This document shows, piece by piece, positions 23,259-36,213 of a DNA stretch of 64,000 nucleotides. The stretch covers positions 27,888,912 to 27,952,911 of the forward strand of contig OY294067.1 of NCBI GenBank assembly GCA_958510875.1, given 5' to 3'. The stretch's first letter is position 1. Each line of letters opens with the position of its first letter. This DNA comes from Endomychus coccineus. Its lineage: Eukaryota > Arthropoda > Insecta > Coleoptera > Endomychidae. Both the position numbers and the translations under genes were made by a program. The notes beneath the pieces were generated by a model. That model was not told where the DNA came from, did no database searches, and saw nothing but the letters and a program-made list of their open reading frames with translations.

Positions 23259-24296
23259 TCAGTTCGGCAGGCCTAAGGCAGTGACGAAGACTAAGATTTT
23301 GCATGGACTGATATCTCTTATCGCTTCAAGCGGCATATGTGTGCTACCGAGGTGTTGTAGCCTAAGAGAAGTCAGTGCTGGACATTCTGCTGGGATGTCA
23401 GAGGCAGTTTCATCCACTTCTTCACATCTACTAGAAGCTGGGTCTTCAACAAGGCCTATTGTGTATAGATGTGTCACCAGTTTTAGGCCTCTCCTGCTCA
23501 AAGAAAGTAGGGTCTTAGAGAATTTAGGCGAGAAATCCCTGATGTGGAGCTTCTCTTACCTCATGCTGGGGACACCACGCCTGATCGAGTGGTCCTTGAG
23601 GGGTGGTCGATGAAATTTCGGTCGTTGAATCGGGGCCAGGTGCACTCAAGGAACCCCGCTCAGCCAGTTCAACGGATATTTCGTTACCCTTCACGCCAGA
23701 GTGAGCGGATACCCACACTAGCTGGAGTTTGTTCCTTCTGGCTAATTCAACCCTGCACTCCAAGACAAGCCTTGGAGTCACTCTGTGAGCGCGAAGTGGC
23801 CCAGGGCCGTTCGGCTGTCAGTGCAGATGCAAATCCGCTTACCTCGGTAGTTTTCTCAGGTTTTCCAGGGCACAGGTTCGTATTGCCCAGACTTCAGCCT
23901 GAAAAACGGTTGCAGGAAGTGAAATCTCCCTTCTGGGTGTACACAAGTAGACTCTGGCTCCGCTAGACTCGCCAATCTGTCTGTGAACCACACGAGTCCC
24001 CCTGGCGGAAGCGACCCAAAGTCCTTGTTCTCCCACTCCATTCTCTGTGTTACGTCTGGTTTTTGAAACATGACAGCAGACGCTATCGCATTCTGCGTCA
24101 GTCGGAGGATCGGGCAGTTTTCGGCTGCCCATTCCCAAATTTTACCATGACCGCGAGGTACAGAAGCACCGTGCACCGACCCACTGGCCCAGACTAGCCA
24201 GCCGATATGCCGTACCCGCGGCCGCTGTTCCCTTTCACAGTATCCTACGTAAAGTAAAAAAATGGCTTCTGCCAACATTCGATCCTCAATCAACAA
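23259..24296 (-). pseudogene. Non-LTR retrotransposon RNase H and C-terminal zinc-finger region
   Basis: This minus-strand relic is read in several frames. From its 5' side it has a segment like the RNase H start (ATVFQAEVWAIRTCALENL), then LVWVSAHSGVKGNEISVELA, which carries the conserved HSG.KGNE.SVELA pattern of the RNase H C-terminal half. The C-terminal tail reads ECPALTSLRLQHLGS and ISPCKILVFVTALGLPN, ending at a stop. This order (RNase H, CCHC-type tail, short end) is that of R1/I/Jockey-type elements carrying an RNase H. Frameshifts separate the pieces, and the RT itself is not seen. The relic is more GC-rich than its surroundings. Confidence 0.75.
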
Positions 24297-24299
24297 AAA

Positions 24300-25270
24300 G
24301 GCACCAAAATATCTATCTGAGACTCAGCCCACGTAGACACCAGGCCATCACTTGTTACCTGAACCTAGTTGTACTGAACTAATATACACATGAATTCTGC
24401 ATGTTGTTTCAATGCATCATCAATGGTCAATGTTTAAAAAATTATGGAACAATAATTGACATGCATGTATCAACTTCATTACCCTTCAATAATGGAGATT
24501 GAAAACTTGCAAATCAACGGAGACTCTTATTTGACCCAGAATTATTGGATTGATTCGTACCGATATTTTTATTGACGTGGAGATAAAAATCCAACGGAAT
24601 ATGTATGTGCCATTATAATTATTTAAAGGCCAAACTTTCAAAACGCAAAAAACAGACCATCAGTTTATTTTCTTTCCATAAGATGTATGGAAAGAGAACA
24701 TTTTTGTGTGAATAAAACTTTTACCTATTACACCGTATTTAAAAATGATGAATTGTAGATACCTATAGATTGCAATGTATTAATTTGGTGATATTTGAAA
24801 GAATTTAGATGTATTGAATGCGTGAATATTAAAACCACCCTATTGTGGTTGCCTTTCCATAGTATATTATATTGTTACATGTGGCAAATAAGTATTCAGC
24901 CTCTATTCGAAAGTGAAACTGGGAATAAAATCATGTTTTATCTATATTACCGAATAGCCTCGAGTTATTTCAAACATTCTCCATTCAACTTTTAAATTTC
25001 CACTTATCGCTTGGTGAAATAAAGTGTAGGGTTGCAACAGCACCTGTAGGCTTGCGAAAATATGTGCACAATCCTTCGATATTACGTTACATAAAAATGA
25101 ACAGTAACCACCAGAAATTGGACATATCTTCAATTGTTCTGATTCATCTTTTCCATGATACGATTATTTACTTGTAATATGAGAGAAAATGGAACACACC
25201 TCCTCAGCAAAGAGTTAAAAGATATTTTAAGTGTTATTAAATTCACTTTTGGAAGCCATAACATGTAGAT
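24300..25270. other. No gene seen
   Basis: AT-rich spacer. Short frames at 24795-24995 and 24942-25133 overlap each other on opposite strands and show no family resemblance. Confidence 0.4.
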
Positions 25271-25274
25271 GTAA

Positions 25275-25880
25275 TACGAGGGCTAAGTGAAAAGTCCCTG
25301 GAAAATAAAACAGATGACGCCACAATCGAAAATCCGATGTGACATTTGTGATGTACCATCTTTAACTCGAACGCATTAAAATTTTCAGACTGATATGTCA
25401 TTCAGTTCTGTTTTGATACCCATCGAAAGCAAGCACCCTTGAAGATTTTTGTAAACATGGAAGAAAGTGAATTTCGAGTCTTGATTAAACTTTATTTCTT
25501 GCGTGGAAAAAACATTACGCAAACCAAAGCACCGCTTGTTAAACATTATGGGGATTCTTCACCATCGCCATCGATTGGAATTGGTTTACTAATTTTCGTT
25601 CTGGTAGTATGACCACAAAGGACGACGAACGTTCTGGTCGTCCAATTGAGGTTACAACGCCATAAATTGTCGATAAAATCCTTGGTATGATATTGGACGA
25701 TAGGCGAGTTAAAGTGTACGAGACTGTTGAGGCTATGGGCATCTCAACAGAACGGGTATAGAACATTTTGCATACATTTTTGAATATGAGAAAGCTATAT
25801 GCCAGATGGGTGCCGCATTTGCTCTATGTTGACAACAAGCGCGACCGTGTGACAACTTCAAAGGAGTGTTTGGCGATGTT
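25275..25880 (+). mobile_element. Mariner element, 3'-truncated and decayed
   Basis: The left terminus TACGAGGGCTAAGTGAAAAG lies at 25275. A start codon at 25457 opens a mariner transposase relic: MEESEFRVLIKLYFLRGKNI, then HYGDSSPSPS, and in other frames pieces matching DDERSGRP and MRKLYARWVPHLL-type helix-turn-helix/linker segments. Several stops and frameshifts are present. Homology ceases near 25880 within a DRVTTSKECL-like segment, before any catalytic aspartate, so the DDE domain and right terminus are missing. Confidence 0.85.
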
Positions 25881-26385
25881 GAAAAGAAGATAAGAAGGCC
25901 TTTAGGCGCCGTTTCGTAATTCGATATTATATCCTCAAAGTTGAGCTTAGGTCTATTAGCATCGATTAACTGATCTATCATCAAATTAACAATCAATCTG
26001 CCAATTTTCAACATAATTTCTCGAAAACTAAAATTGCTTTGCCACATCTTTTTTGGGAAAGAACTTACGTTAGCGGAAATAACTAGTGATGACATTTCCC
26101 ATTCCTTCTATCTTGAATTTTCGCCAGGGATTACTCTTTTATAATCATAAACCAAGCATGGAAATGCGAATGTTATTCGAGTAATGTTGGATCGAAGTGA
26201 ATCAAAAATCCTTTGGGATTTCATTGGGATTGAAAATTTCTGAGATTAAATTCAATTCGCCTAATTTTCTTAAGAAAATAACAATTTTCTTAAGAAAATA
26301 ACACAACGAAGAAAAATAATAACATTTCTACTACAATAAAATATAAAAAGTACAACTAGATAAAATACAAAACAATATTTATATA
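25881..26385. other. Unassigned region with a minus-strand frame
   Basis: A minus-strand frame (25733-26095) includes ANRPKLNFEDIISNYETAPKG, which looks protein-like but matches nothing I recognise, and the frame overlaps the mariner remnant at its low-coordinate end. It could be a fragment of another transposon abutting the mariner truncation. The rest, up to the Mos stop codon, is AT-rich and probably the Mos 3' UTR and flank. Confidence 0.3.
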
Positions 26386-29300
26386 TCACATTTCTTCTAA
26401 AATTTTCAGAATCTCTTCAACATCTAACCTCTTCGATGGATCACTTTGCCAACAATCTTCAAATAATTTTCCGAAACAGTCATCATCTTCTACTACAGAG
26501 TGTGGTCGCAACTGATGTTTCACAACCTTAATGAATATCGCAATTAAAAGTGAAAAATTTGGCACATTACATAGCATTGATAATACAATATGTTACATTT
26601 GTAAGAGCACTAATTTTGTCATATATCAGTGAATTTATGTTATGAAGATGACCTTAAGGTCAACGTTAAGACTTAGAGCCCTTATACAATAGTATCATTT
26701 TGACACGTTTATGAATTTCTTGAAATACGATATTTTAAATCATTTTTGCGAGTGTCACAGCTACAAAATTTTATTCACTGAGATTCTAACTATTGTTATG
26801 CAACCCTCAATAGCGCTGCTATTGATCACAGTCCAAAATCCAACTGATAGTATTATACCTTTGGAAAAAAACATTTTAGTATCGTTCGCTGTTACTCACT
26901 CATTAATAATATAAGATTGCAAACATTTGAAAACACAATACGAGTTTCCCTACATGATCAAAAGGCATGAAATATAGCTGAAATTGAAGCAAAAAATGTT
27001 GGGCAAATGTCTGTCTCATGAGGTAATATTACATGTAATAGGTGATTGAAAATTAGCAGAATTCTTCTATTATTTTTAGCAACAATGGAAAATAAGATTT
27101 TGGTAAAAACATTGTGAGCAATATATGTAGGTACTTACTTTATAAATGATGACTTCTGAATCTTGTAAATCAAAATATGGGTACTGACGATATTTCAATT
27201 GCCAAAATAATATTCCCAAAGAATAAATATCACATTTTGTGGTAGGCATTTTGCCTAACAATAATTCAGGAGCTGCATACAATATCGTGCCCTGAAAGAA
27301 TTTAAAGTTGGAACCTCAAAATATTTATCAAGTAAAACTCTAGATCGGTCAGTAACACTACACAAAGTAACAGTTCTGGACATTTGGAACACAGCTAAAG
27401 TCCAACCAATTACAAAAAAAGGAAAGAACACCCTTCCTAATAATTATAGACTCATTGTACTATTATATGTGATCTCTAAAGTGATAGAGCAAGCAATCAA
27501 CATCGAGCTCATTCAATACCTAGAGAGCTCCAAAACCGTAAATGACCAGCAATATGGCTATCGCAGAGATCAACAGAAGACCTGCTTGCCTACGTAACAC
27601 ATATATGGAAGAACATGAGGAATCTCTAGCTGTACCATTTAACCTAGTCTAGCACCAAAGCCTTCTTGGTTTGCCGCCTCAACGTTGTCGCTTTACAATC
27701 GAGTTTTCTCTCAGATAGATCAATCCATGTGGTCGTTGACGGAGTATCCACCAATACAATGACTATCAACGCTGATGTTCCACAGGGATCTGTCTTGGCA
27801 CCAACTATGTTTCTACTCCATATAAAACGATCTGCTGGAAGTGATCACCTGCCCCTTCCACAGCTTTGCAGATGATGGTACACTTCTATACCATCCAATG
27901 AAGCAAGAGGAGCGAGACAGAGACCGGTTGACGCAATTAATGGAGATTTGGTTTATATTTTGAAATGGGGATCTGATAATCTAGTAGAGTTAAATGTAAC
28001 CAAAACTCAAGCTTGCGTCTCTCCAGGAAGGCACAATCTCTACTATGTCAGGTACAACTATTCCTATGAAGTCTTCCATAATGCTCGGGATCACCACCAA
28101 CAGCACCCTTTCATGGGACGATCCTGTGAGGTTCATTGCGAAAACCGCTTCACCAAAACTTGATTTTCTATACCGTGCCAAGAGCTACTTTACATCCCAG
28201 CAGCTCCTCATGATCTACAAAGCACTGATTCTACCTGTCCTAGAGTCTGTTCACATGTTTGGAGTTTGGCTCCCAAACGCTGAAGCTCATAGATTTTATT
28301 CAGAAGACAATTATTCGTTTGATTAATAATGTCACACTTACGAGTTACGGAATGTTACTGAACAATCAAAGATATGATATAAACCTATTAACAAAATGCT
28401 AGAGAAAATCAAAATATCTAAGTCGCTAAGAGTTGTTTCTACTTGTTTCTACCTTGCAGAGTATTATTGTCTGCAGTCATAACTCTATGCTTGCGGCAAC
28501 CCTTTATTAATAACTGGAATATGGTTTACAACAAACCTGATAAGTATAATTTTCATCCACCTTGCGAATATTTACAGAATTACCAAAATCACAAATTTTA
28601 CAGATCCCATCGCATACAAGAATATTTTTAGGTTTCAAATCCAAATGGAGAACACCACGGTTGTGGCAATATTCTAATCCAGTACAAATGTCTAGTGCAA
28701 AATGTCTTATATCTTCCATATTTACTTCAATAGTAGTATCATCCAGCAATGTTTGCAACTGCCTAGATCCTTCGTGGTATTCCATTAAAATTACTCCAAA
28801 CTTTTCCATTTGATTCGTAGTAATTTCTAAAATTTCTACTACATTTTTATGAGATAGAGAGATCGCGTTGTCATCATTTATACCAGAATTAATATGGCGT
28901 AATTTAACAATTTTCGCAGCTACTAATCTATCTGAAAAAAAAATTAATTAAAAAAGTTATTGGTAAAGTTCATTAGATATATTTTATCTACGAATACATG
29001 ATTCAATGTATCAATGCTTCCACTCTCTCAGAATAACAGTAGTATGATAATTTTGCCATTATCATATATCCTCGTTATTTTCATTTAAATATAATCTCAA
29101 AGACTATATTACGAATCGGATTTGTAATCCCTTCTGAGTATGATGACGCTAAAGGATTATAAATTATTAAAACCAAGGATTTACTTACTTTTATATATAC
29201 TTTTTACTACTGTTCCAAAAGTTCCTTTTCCTAAAATGTTAAACGTCCTATGTGACGACAAACCATTTCTAACCAACTGCTGTTTTATAGGTGTATTAAT

Positions 29301-29824
29301 AAAAAGATTATTCGGTTGTTCTCCATCTCCAATGCTTTTATTGTTAACGGTAATCTTTACTCCTTCACCTTCTACATAGCCAGAATGATAATCTTTGAGC
29401 AGTACTCCCATATTCGTAGACGATTTGGTGAATTCCAAGCACCTTGCAGTGTTAGATCTGAAATTACAAGGTGCGAAGAAAGAGTATGGAGATACATTCC
29501 AAAAAAATAGAAATTTTCACAAGTAAATTATTCTTAGATGGGTATATGTCAGCATCAGCAGTTCGTTACAATGTGACAACAAAGCATATCGGTAATGAAT
29601 TGAAAAAAGCTTATGTACATCCAATCAAACAAATTACCCAATAAGAAAATAATTATGTACATAGAGTATGAATTAAAATGAAAATATACTCACCTTACTA
29701 ATGTTTCCGGAGTTAATTTTCTCAAGTCGCCATGTCTACGTAATGGTGATGATAAGAGTAATGGAGACCTTGGAGATAAAATAGTAGATGTAAGTAAAGA
29801 TGTAGACTTCAAAGGGGTACTCAT
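26386..29824 (-). CDS. mos: Mos-type serine/threonine protein kinase (five exons)
   Basis: Mos phosphorylates and activates MAPK kinase during oocyte maturation in animals. Exons (minus strand) are 29824-29694, 29457-29189, 28931-28561, 27291-27139 and 26526-26386. All junctions are GT/AG and phases agree, giving 354 residues against about 346 in human. The ATG at 29824 opens a 43-codon exon. Visible motifs are the glycine loop GKGTFG (120-125), the ATP-anchoring lysine in VAAKIV (140), HLDLKPKN (229-236), DFG (248-250), APE (264-266) and CDIYSLGILFWQLKYRQYPY in the C-lobe. HLD in place of HRD before LKP.N is characteristic of the Mos family. The N-terminal ~113 residues are Ser/Thr- and Asn-rich and poorly conserved. 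Intron 3 (28560-27292) has been expanded by an oppositely oriented reverse-transcriptase relic. It looks intact. Another kinase subfamily is possible but less likely given HLDLKP and the length. Confidence 0.93.
27345..28440 (+). pseudogene. Non-LTR RT relic inside Mos intron 3
   Basis: This plus-strand relic lies opposite to the host gene. Readable pieces in order are LPNNYRLIVLLYVISKVIEQ, QQYGYRRDQQKTC, SLYNRVFS, the GVPQGS-type motif read as DVPQGSVLAPTMFLLHI, the catalytic SFADDGTLLYHP, TTNSTLSWDDPVRFIAKTAS and KALILPVLES. Frameshifts and stops interrupt it throughout. The order matches the palm and thumb of Jockey-like reverse transcriptases. A second, more decayed copy of the same family is at 30400-31130. 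Confidence 0.8.
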
Positions 29825-30399
29825 TATTATTACTTATATCCGCAAATTATTTGGAAACAGTTCTCGATAGTGGATAGAAATTATTGCATTCTGTACCACA
29901 CTACATCTGGTAGTTTTTATTGTCAACAAAAAAATATGCAGATAGATAAGTTCCTATACAAGAAACGTATTTTATTAAATGGTCGAATTACCTACTATCT
30001 AAACCTAAAGTTACAAATTTAATAATAAATTAAAGAACCAAAAATTGAATAACATTATTTTGGTAATCATAGGATGTATATTTATATCGAATACTGAGGA
30101 ATAGGTATGTGATTATGATTGAGTGAGCATCACAATCCTTACGATTGAAATAAGTTTCCAGACTAAGTTATTGACAATTGGTAAATTATAAATATCCAGA
30201 TCATTCCCTCCCCTAACCTAAGATGATGGCACACTGGCTACAACACCACAAGAAAAAAACGTTTGCACCAAATTGCACTTTGGATCCACGAGGGAAGGGC
30301 CCTACTCATATTGCTACCATCCATAACCATACGCCTGAATTTGACTTTCGTCTAAGGGGCTAGACGTCTATTGTTCTCAAGGAATGTGCCCTACAATTA
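29825..30399. other. Mos upstream region, no gene seen
   Basis: The 5' flank of the Mos start codon, AT-rich. No promoter element can be assigned with confidence. Confidence 0.35.
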
Positions 30400-31130
30400 A
30401 CACCAGTTTATGCAGTTTGTTCAACTTTTCTTACAAACTTCGTGTTTCCTGTTTCCTTCCTGCTGTAAGACAGCTAGAATCCAAACAATTGCACAAAAAG
30501 GAAAGAATACCCGTCCTAATAATTATAGATTGTTCTACAAAATCAGTGATCTCTAAAGGAATGGAGAAGGCAGTCAACATCGAGCCCATTCTAATATCTA
30601 AAGAGCTCCAGAATAGAGCCGGTAATATGGCTTTCGTCAGCAGAGATCAACAGGATACCTGCTTGCCTATGTAACACATGATATATAACAGACAATCATT
30701 GGAAAATATGGGAAATATCTAGCTGTAGCATTAGATATCTGCAAAGCATTTGACAGATTTTGACACCAAGACTTTGGAAACTTCCGTCACATGGTTGCCG
30801 CCTCAACTTTGTCGTTTACTATCGAGTTTTCTCTCAGATAGATCACAACACGTAATGGTTAACTCCGATGCAATGGCTATCAGCCCTGGTGTTCCACAGG
30901 GACTTGTCTTGGCGACAACTTTATTTCTGCTACATATCAACGTCAAGTTCACAGATTTGCAGATCATGGTAAGCTTCATACCGCTTTCTCATCACGAACC
31001 CATATCATCCAATGAAGCCAAAGGAGCAAGACAGACAGGTTGATGCAATGAAAAAAAATGTGGCAAGAATTTAAACAACTTATTTCACCTAGATATTGTC
31101 CGGGATTTGAATGCCTTCACATACGCCATG
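30400..31130 (+). pseudogene. Non-LTR RT relic, second copy
   Basis: Same family as the relic in the Mos intron: a KKGKNT.PNNYR-like segment near 30495, then SFLSDRSQHVMVN and SPGVPQGLVLATTLFLLHI (30825-30945). The catalytic motif is decayed (CAGATCATGG where the sibling has GCAGATGATGG). Stops interrupt the frame. The two copies share the phrase TATCGAGTTTTCTCTCAGAT with little change. Confidence 0.75.
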
Positions 31131-32759
31131 GCATTTACTGCAACTCACTGAATATTAAAATTAGATCATTCCTACACACACTTAAATATTTAAAGCGTAT
31201 AAATATTATCTATCGGACAAAAAGCGACCAGTCTCTCGTTATTGGCGACATCAACTTGCTTTGCGTGGACAAAGTTTTTCCAGGTACTGGTGCTGCGTAC
31301 TCAGCGATATGCACGTGGTAAGGGCCAAGATACAGAGGACCTGTGATGGTGCACCCAACGTCAACGTTGTTTCGCGCGCATACCTTCCTCTTGGTAATGT
31401 TTGAAAGATAACGTTCGGTCCAATCTTAACACCTTAGTACAAAAATGTATACCGCCTACACACAAGTTTATGAACCCTCGTTGAAAAATTAGGTCCATAC
31501 TCGATGTCCGAATCCAGCTTCCCCATCTCATCAATTGATGAGGCCATAACCCTTAGATCGTCTAGAATTCCTCTATATAGAGGATATCGTCCCCGACTGG
31601 TCGTCAATTCACCAACACTATTAGAAGCGCGGGAAACCGCAGTTTATTCAAATGTTTTGGGAACCGATCTTTATTATTGAATGCTAACTAATTTTACTTG
31701 AAACATTTATAAATTCACGTATCACGTACGTTATATAGATCACTGGAGTTCCTAACGTCTAGCTTTATGTTACGTTTAATAGTCATAAGCAGTTTTGTTA
31801 AACAAGCACTGACCGATTTATTCGTTTACATCCAAATGCAGCTGCTAGTGGTAATGTCGCCTGACACACATCCGCCATTAATTGGTCCAAGATAAGACAG
31901 AGTTCTCTTTCTAGTGTCATATTTCACACGCTTGATACTCATGGCCAGAATCTGTATCATAGGGACTCTACGGTCGTCAATTTTAGCCCACTATCTACTA
32001 GTACTAGCATAATTCGTTAGCTAAATGTAGTAATATTACAGGTTCCTACTTTCGCGAAATTTAATAAAAGATTTAACAGATAAAAAAAGAAATTTTAATT
32101 TTACTTCGTTAAATAAATAATAAAAACTTTATTTAGAAGAAAGTCAATTGCAATTTTGAACTTTACCAGTTCTTTATCAAAACCAACAATTGTATATGTT
32201 GTATATTTTGATAATGTACTGTAAAGTTCGTAATTTTAAATAAAGTGATATTTGACAAAACAAAATTTCTTGTTTTTATCTGTAAAAATGGAATATTACA
32301 AACAAATTCTAAAAGATTTAACTCATAGGGTGGGTTTTACGAACGCTGATCGATTTTCACTAACATGGTTTCCACAATTAAACTAAATGAAGTGTGACTG
32401 TACACTCCAAGTCAGAGGATTTACATTACTGAACCAGTTTCATCAAGCAGAATTACATCAAAACAGGGTGGAAACATATTGTGAAACGTCAAATGTCAAA
32501 AAATACAGATACAGAAATTGATTACTTCTCTTGAAATTCTTATTCTATTTCAGCAGATTAAATACTGTTTTAAACCAAGAAATTTAATTTTCTCAGAAAA
32601 CTGCACAACAAAAATTGTGAATTTCAAACCTAGCTCATTACATCATTGAGGGGTCTCATTGTTCAGTCTCATATCTTTTTTTTGTGTTGAATAATTCGTT
32701 TCCCCTATATTTTTCCAATGTGCTTCCTTTCGATTCTATTTTCTAAGAATTTTTGCCTA
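31131..32759. other. No gene seen
   Basis: Mixed-composition DNA without a supported frame. Frames up to 31321 are continuations of the decayed retroelement neighbourhood. Confidence 0.35.
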
Positions 32760-33400
32760 TCGATGTATGGGTAATTCTAAATTAAGGGAGGTGGCCAAGG
32801 GGGAGGGGGGTGGTCTGCGGAACTTGCGCCGGGGCTTTTTTTTTCCGTTTCTACATCGTATTTGAACTCGTTTACCGGCATATAGAGATTAAAATACCCC
32901 TTAAAAAGTTTTTTATGAATTTTTTGGGTTTTTTTCAACGAAAATGTCAAAAAACTGTTTGTGACCCCCAGAAATCGACATTTTATAATAAATAAACGTC
33001 CAAGAAGTCATTTCCGATCGGAAATTGGCCGCTGAATCCGAAAATGGTGTCAGTTTCCTTACATAACGCATCATTTTCTATTCATTGGCTGACCTTTTTT
33101 TTTGACGGCGTCATATCGGTGTGCCACTTAAAAAAAATTTTTTTTAGCAAAATCTGCTTGTTATTACCCCAGATTTACGATAAAATGAGAATTCTTCTCA
33201 CTAAATGGATTTTAGAGGTTGAAAAATCGAAAAAACGACAAAAATCTGTCGTCAGGTCGCTGACAAGCCTTTTTTGGGACATTTTATGCCAAAAACCATG
33301 TAAACGTAATTTTCTTCCAGTTTTTGACCTTTTTGCACCTCAAAGTTTCAGAATTTTGAATTGTAAGTAGGATATTTGGATTACTTGGACAATTTTCGAT
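32760..33400. repeat. Probable dispersed repeat, class unknown
   Basis: The stretch has a purine-rich start (GGGAGGTGGCCAAGGGGGAG), runs of T and A, and phrases such as AAATTGGCCGCTGAATCCGA that echo the modules at 47-51 kb. The 61- and 108-residue plus-strand frames here have low-complexity composition and are not credited as genes. Confidence 0.4.
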
Positions 33401-33879
33401 CGAAAACATGCTATTAGATTATTTATTGAACTATTTTGGTGCTTTGGAAAAGAAGTTTTAAAAAAAGCTTTTTGGTAGCTGCAAATCTTGGCTGCTTGCT
33501 TTAATTTAGAATTACTCATAGATCGATAGGCAATCTGATGAACTTTCATGAATGTACTAATGTTACATACATACTTCTTACACGATAATTGCAGATCCAA
33601 ACAAGGAGCTATGGAGGCAATAGCACCTCCAAATGTTTAATTTCAAAGAAAAAATAAACATATCTGAAAAAATAGGTGTTCTCATGAGAGAAACATTGAA
33701 AGAAGTATCACCATATTTCACACATGATCTCGTTTATTTATTTCTCTTTTTACTTTTGAATTTCTGTTTAATTAACATTTTTTCATTTTAGAAAAACTTT
33801 CAATCAACATGTATAGATATTATACAAACATATGCTAGTATGTACAAAATTATGATTAATACTAATCTACATCTTTTTC

Positions 33880-34958
33880 TTATTCCTCTATCAAAAACTG
33901 TTTAAGGCTTTTGTTGTAACTCTTAGGCAAAATGTTTGTCAATTCTTCTCGGTCAAGCCATTTGAAATCCTTGCTCTCCTGTTCTAAATTTCCTTTCAAA
34001 TATCTTGCATAGAACATAAAAACCTAAAAGCTTAATAGTAATAAACATAATTCCAATAATTGCCAAAATAATGGAGACACTATTTATTTCCCTACAGTAC
34101 CTTGGCTCCAACAGCACCATTTTCTTGTCTTACAGATTTGGGATATCTGTATTTGTAAAAACCAGCAGGTGCGTTGCCATGTATTTGAGCTGATAGATCT
34201 CCACAACTCTCCTTCAATATCCTTTCAGCAGACTGTGGATATAACCATAATAAGTGCAGGTTAATAAAATCTTATACTAATTGAAATAAGAGTAAATAAA
34301 TAAGTATACTTTTGTGTCATATATAGTACAAATTTTAATTCTTACAGAACAAATATTATTATCCTCAACATAAAAACTTTACCTGTCTTAATGTTTCACC
34401 ATCTCGTCTCAAATCTTGAGGGAGTAAATATAATTTTTTCTCACCCAATTTTTGTCCTAAGGTTAACACTAAGTTTTTCTCTAATTTTCTATTCATTGAT
34501 TTAACGTTATTCCTTTTGTCATCATCTGAAATATTTCAAATAAATAACTTGGTTTATTGAACAATATTGTAGTAGCATCACCTGTTTTAAGATCAGCAAA
34601 TTTAAATTTGGACAATTCTTCCATGCTTGCATCCACAAAATCTTGAGCTGTTAGTTTTAAAGAAATGTCATCTGTCTCCTCACCACCCGATTTGAGCTGC
34701 TCAAATTTTTTGCTGAAAGTGCATTGAAATTAAAGTTAAGCTTTCCATCTAAAATACATTTAATACCATACACTTCTGCTTCATGTCGTAATTCATGATC
34801 ATTTTTCAAACTTCGGGTATATTCAATATTTGCTAACATGGCTCCATACTCCTTCTCTATATCATTCAATAACGGTGCAATAATAGGTTTCCTTTCAATA
34901 CAAACCGCTGCCAATAAATCCCATTTTTCTTTTATATTTTGAGTGGTGTTACAATTTC
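33880..34958 (-). CDS. mRpL46: Mitochondrial ribosomal protein mL46 (five exons, first exon unresolved)
   Basis: This is a structural protein of the mitochondrial large ribosomal subunit with a Nudix-like fold. Minus-strand exons 34958-34772, 34712-34582, 34525-34383, 34232-34101 and 34023-33880 join in frame with GT/AG borders. The first has WDLLAAVCIERKPIIAPLLN and YGAMLANIEYTRSLKNDHEL, a family hallmark. Later exons carry DFVDASMEELSKFKF, NRKLEKNLVLTLGQKLGEKK, YLLPQDLRRDGETLRQ, GNAPAGFYKYRYPKS and VFMFYARYLKGN, ending FLIEE and a stop. The first visible exon starts in phase 1, so a short upstream exon with the mitochondrial presequence is needed. A minus-strand ATG at 35039 opens MLRSFQAIYKS, a good presequence, but I could not find a donor joining it in frame. 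The 59-bp intron 34771-34713 uses an unusual GT|GTATGG junction and is the least certain. Confidence 0.9.
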
Positions 34959-35205
34959 CTGAAATAAGATAAATGTTCAATAGAACAGAGAAATTTTAGC
35001 AATACAACTTTTGTAAATTGCTTGAAAAGATCGTAACATTTCTCCTTTAATTTCGGAATACAAAAATTACAAATTTGGAAACTGAAAATTAAACAGAGGT
35101 TAGACTATAGAATATAGTTAAAGTAAACTAGGTCACAGAGAAACCTAGATTATTATATGATTGCGCATGGAAATTTAGAAAAGAAGTATGTCTGGTGGTA
35201 TCAAT

Positions 35206-36205
35206 CACGGTCGTACATACAGGTCTGGAAAGTCTATGGTTGACTTGAGTCGCTTACGCGTTTTGAAACTCGTAGTCCCTCGCTCAGCCACCAGCTGGCG
35301 CTTGGATCAAGAGGGGGTAAAACGATTTCTTTCCGGAATCGCAAGCAGTGTTAGTAATGCCCATTTGCACCGTTTAAGCATAGCTTAAAATTGTCGAAAT
35401 GTTAACTTTGAACCTTTTAAAAGGTCGTGATAGCCCCAAACTGGGTCGAAAACTGTTTTGAATTGGTTAATTTTCGATAAATCGCGAGTTAGAAAAGTGC
35501 AAATTTACGGTACATAGAATGTCTTAACAAGGACTTTTCTCATGCGGTATTCGCTCCATGTCGTTAGTTTATGAACGGGGCCAACTAAATAGCATAGTCT
35601 CGGGCCCAAAATGTCGATTAAATAGGAAAATTCAATTAAAACAGTTTGAGGTATTCTCAGCTGTCAGCTACTAGCGTCTGACGTGCGATGTACCAAAGGG
35701 AATTTTCTAGCTACTAAAATATACTCAAAGCTGGTAAAAGCTAGCGGCCTATAACCGAGAAGACTTCATTACAACCGGCTCCGGCCGCACGGGGCATAAA
35801 ACGGCCACGAATTAACAAGATCTAGGTAAAAAGTATAAACTCTAACTGACGCGTAGCGAGCTCCTCGAGGCATATGTCAAAATGATTACGTTCGTAGCTA
35901 ATTACATAGGACGTCTGGCGTTCATGCAATTGTGTTTTTATACAATTCGAACCTTCTAATTTCGATAGGCCACGTGAAAATCCCGGAGCCGGAAGCGCTA
36001 TCGAGATCTGAACGTTAAAACTTTCGTATAAAATTGTGTTTACAAGTCAACTGACACTTGCCACAGAATACTCTTCATAGAGATCAAGATGATACTCTTA
36101 CGTGACGCCTTTTATGATTCCCCTACGTGGCGTCTTTTGGTACTACGCTCACATAGGAAACAACCTCGAGTTTCCACTGTTTCCAGACCTGTGTATACGA
36201 CCGTG
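35206..36205. mobile_element. P-element-like non-autonomous transposon, copy 1
   Basis: Termini CACGGTCGTACATACAGG (35206) and its inverse ending GACCGTG (36205) are flanked by GTATCAAT at 35198-35205 and 36206-36213, an exact 8-bp target duplication. It is exactly 1000 bp, without an intact gene. Its interior shares AAAACGATTTCTTTCCGGAA with the second copy at 45.6 kb, which carries a THAP-like exon, linking the family to P-type elements that also make 8-bp duplications. Confidence 0.85.
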
Positions 36206-36213
36206 GTATCAAT

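Noticed and set aside
23281..23966. Plus-strand frames of 110 and 140 residues
   Set aside because: They are antisense to the RNase H relic, where the family motifs are on the minus strand.
32810..33370. Two plus-strand frames of 61 and 108 residues
   Set aside because: Low-complexity Phe/Lys-rich composition from T and A runs, no splice context and no family resemblance.
35025..35039. ATG at 35039 as the start of mRpL46
   Set aside because: MLRSFQAIYKS looks like a presequence, but the only nearby phase-1 donor would create a stop codon at the junction; left as a possibility only.
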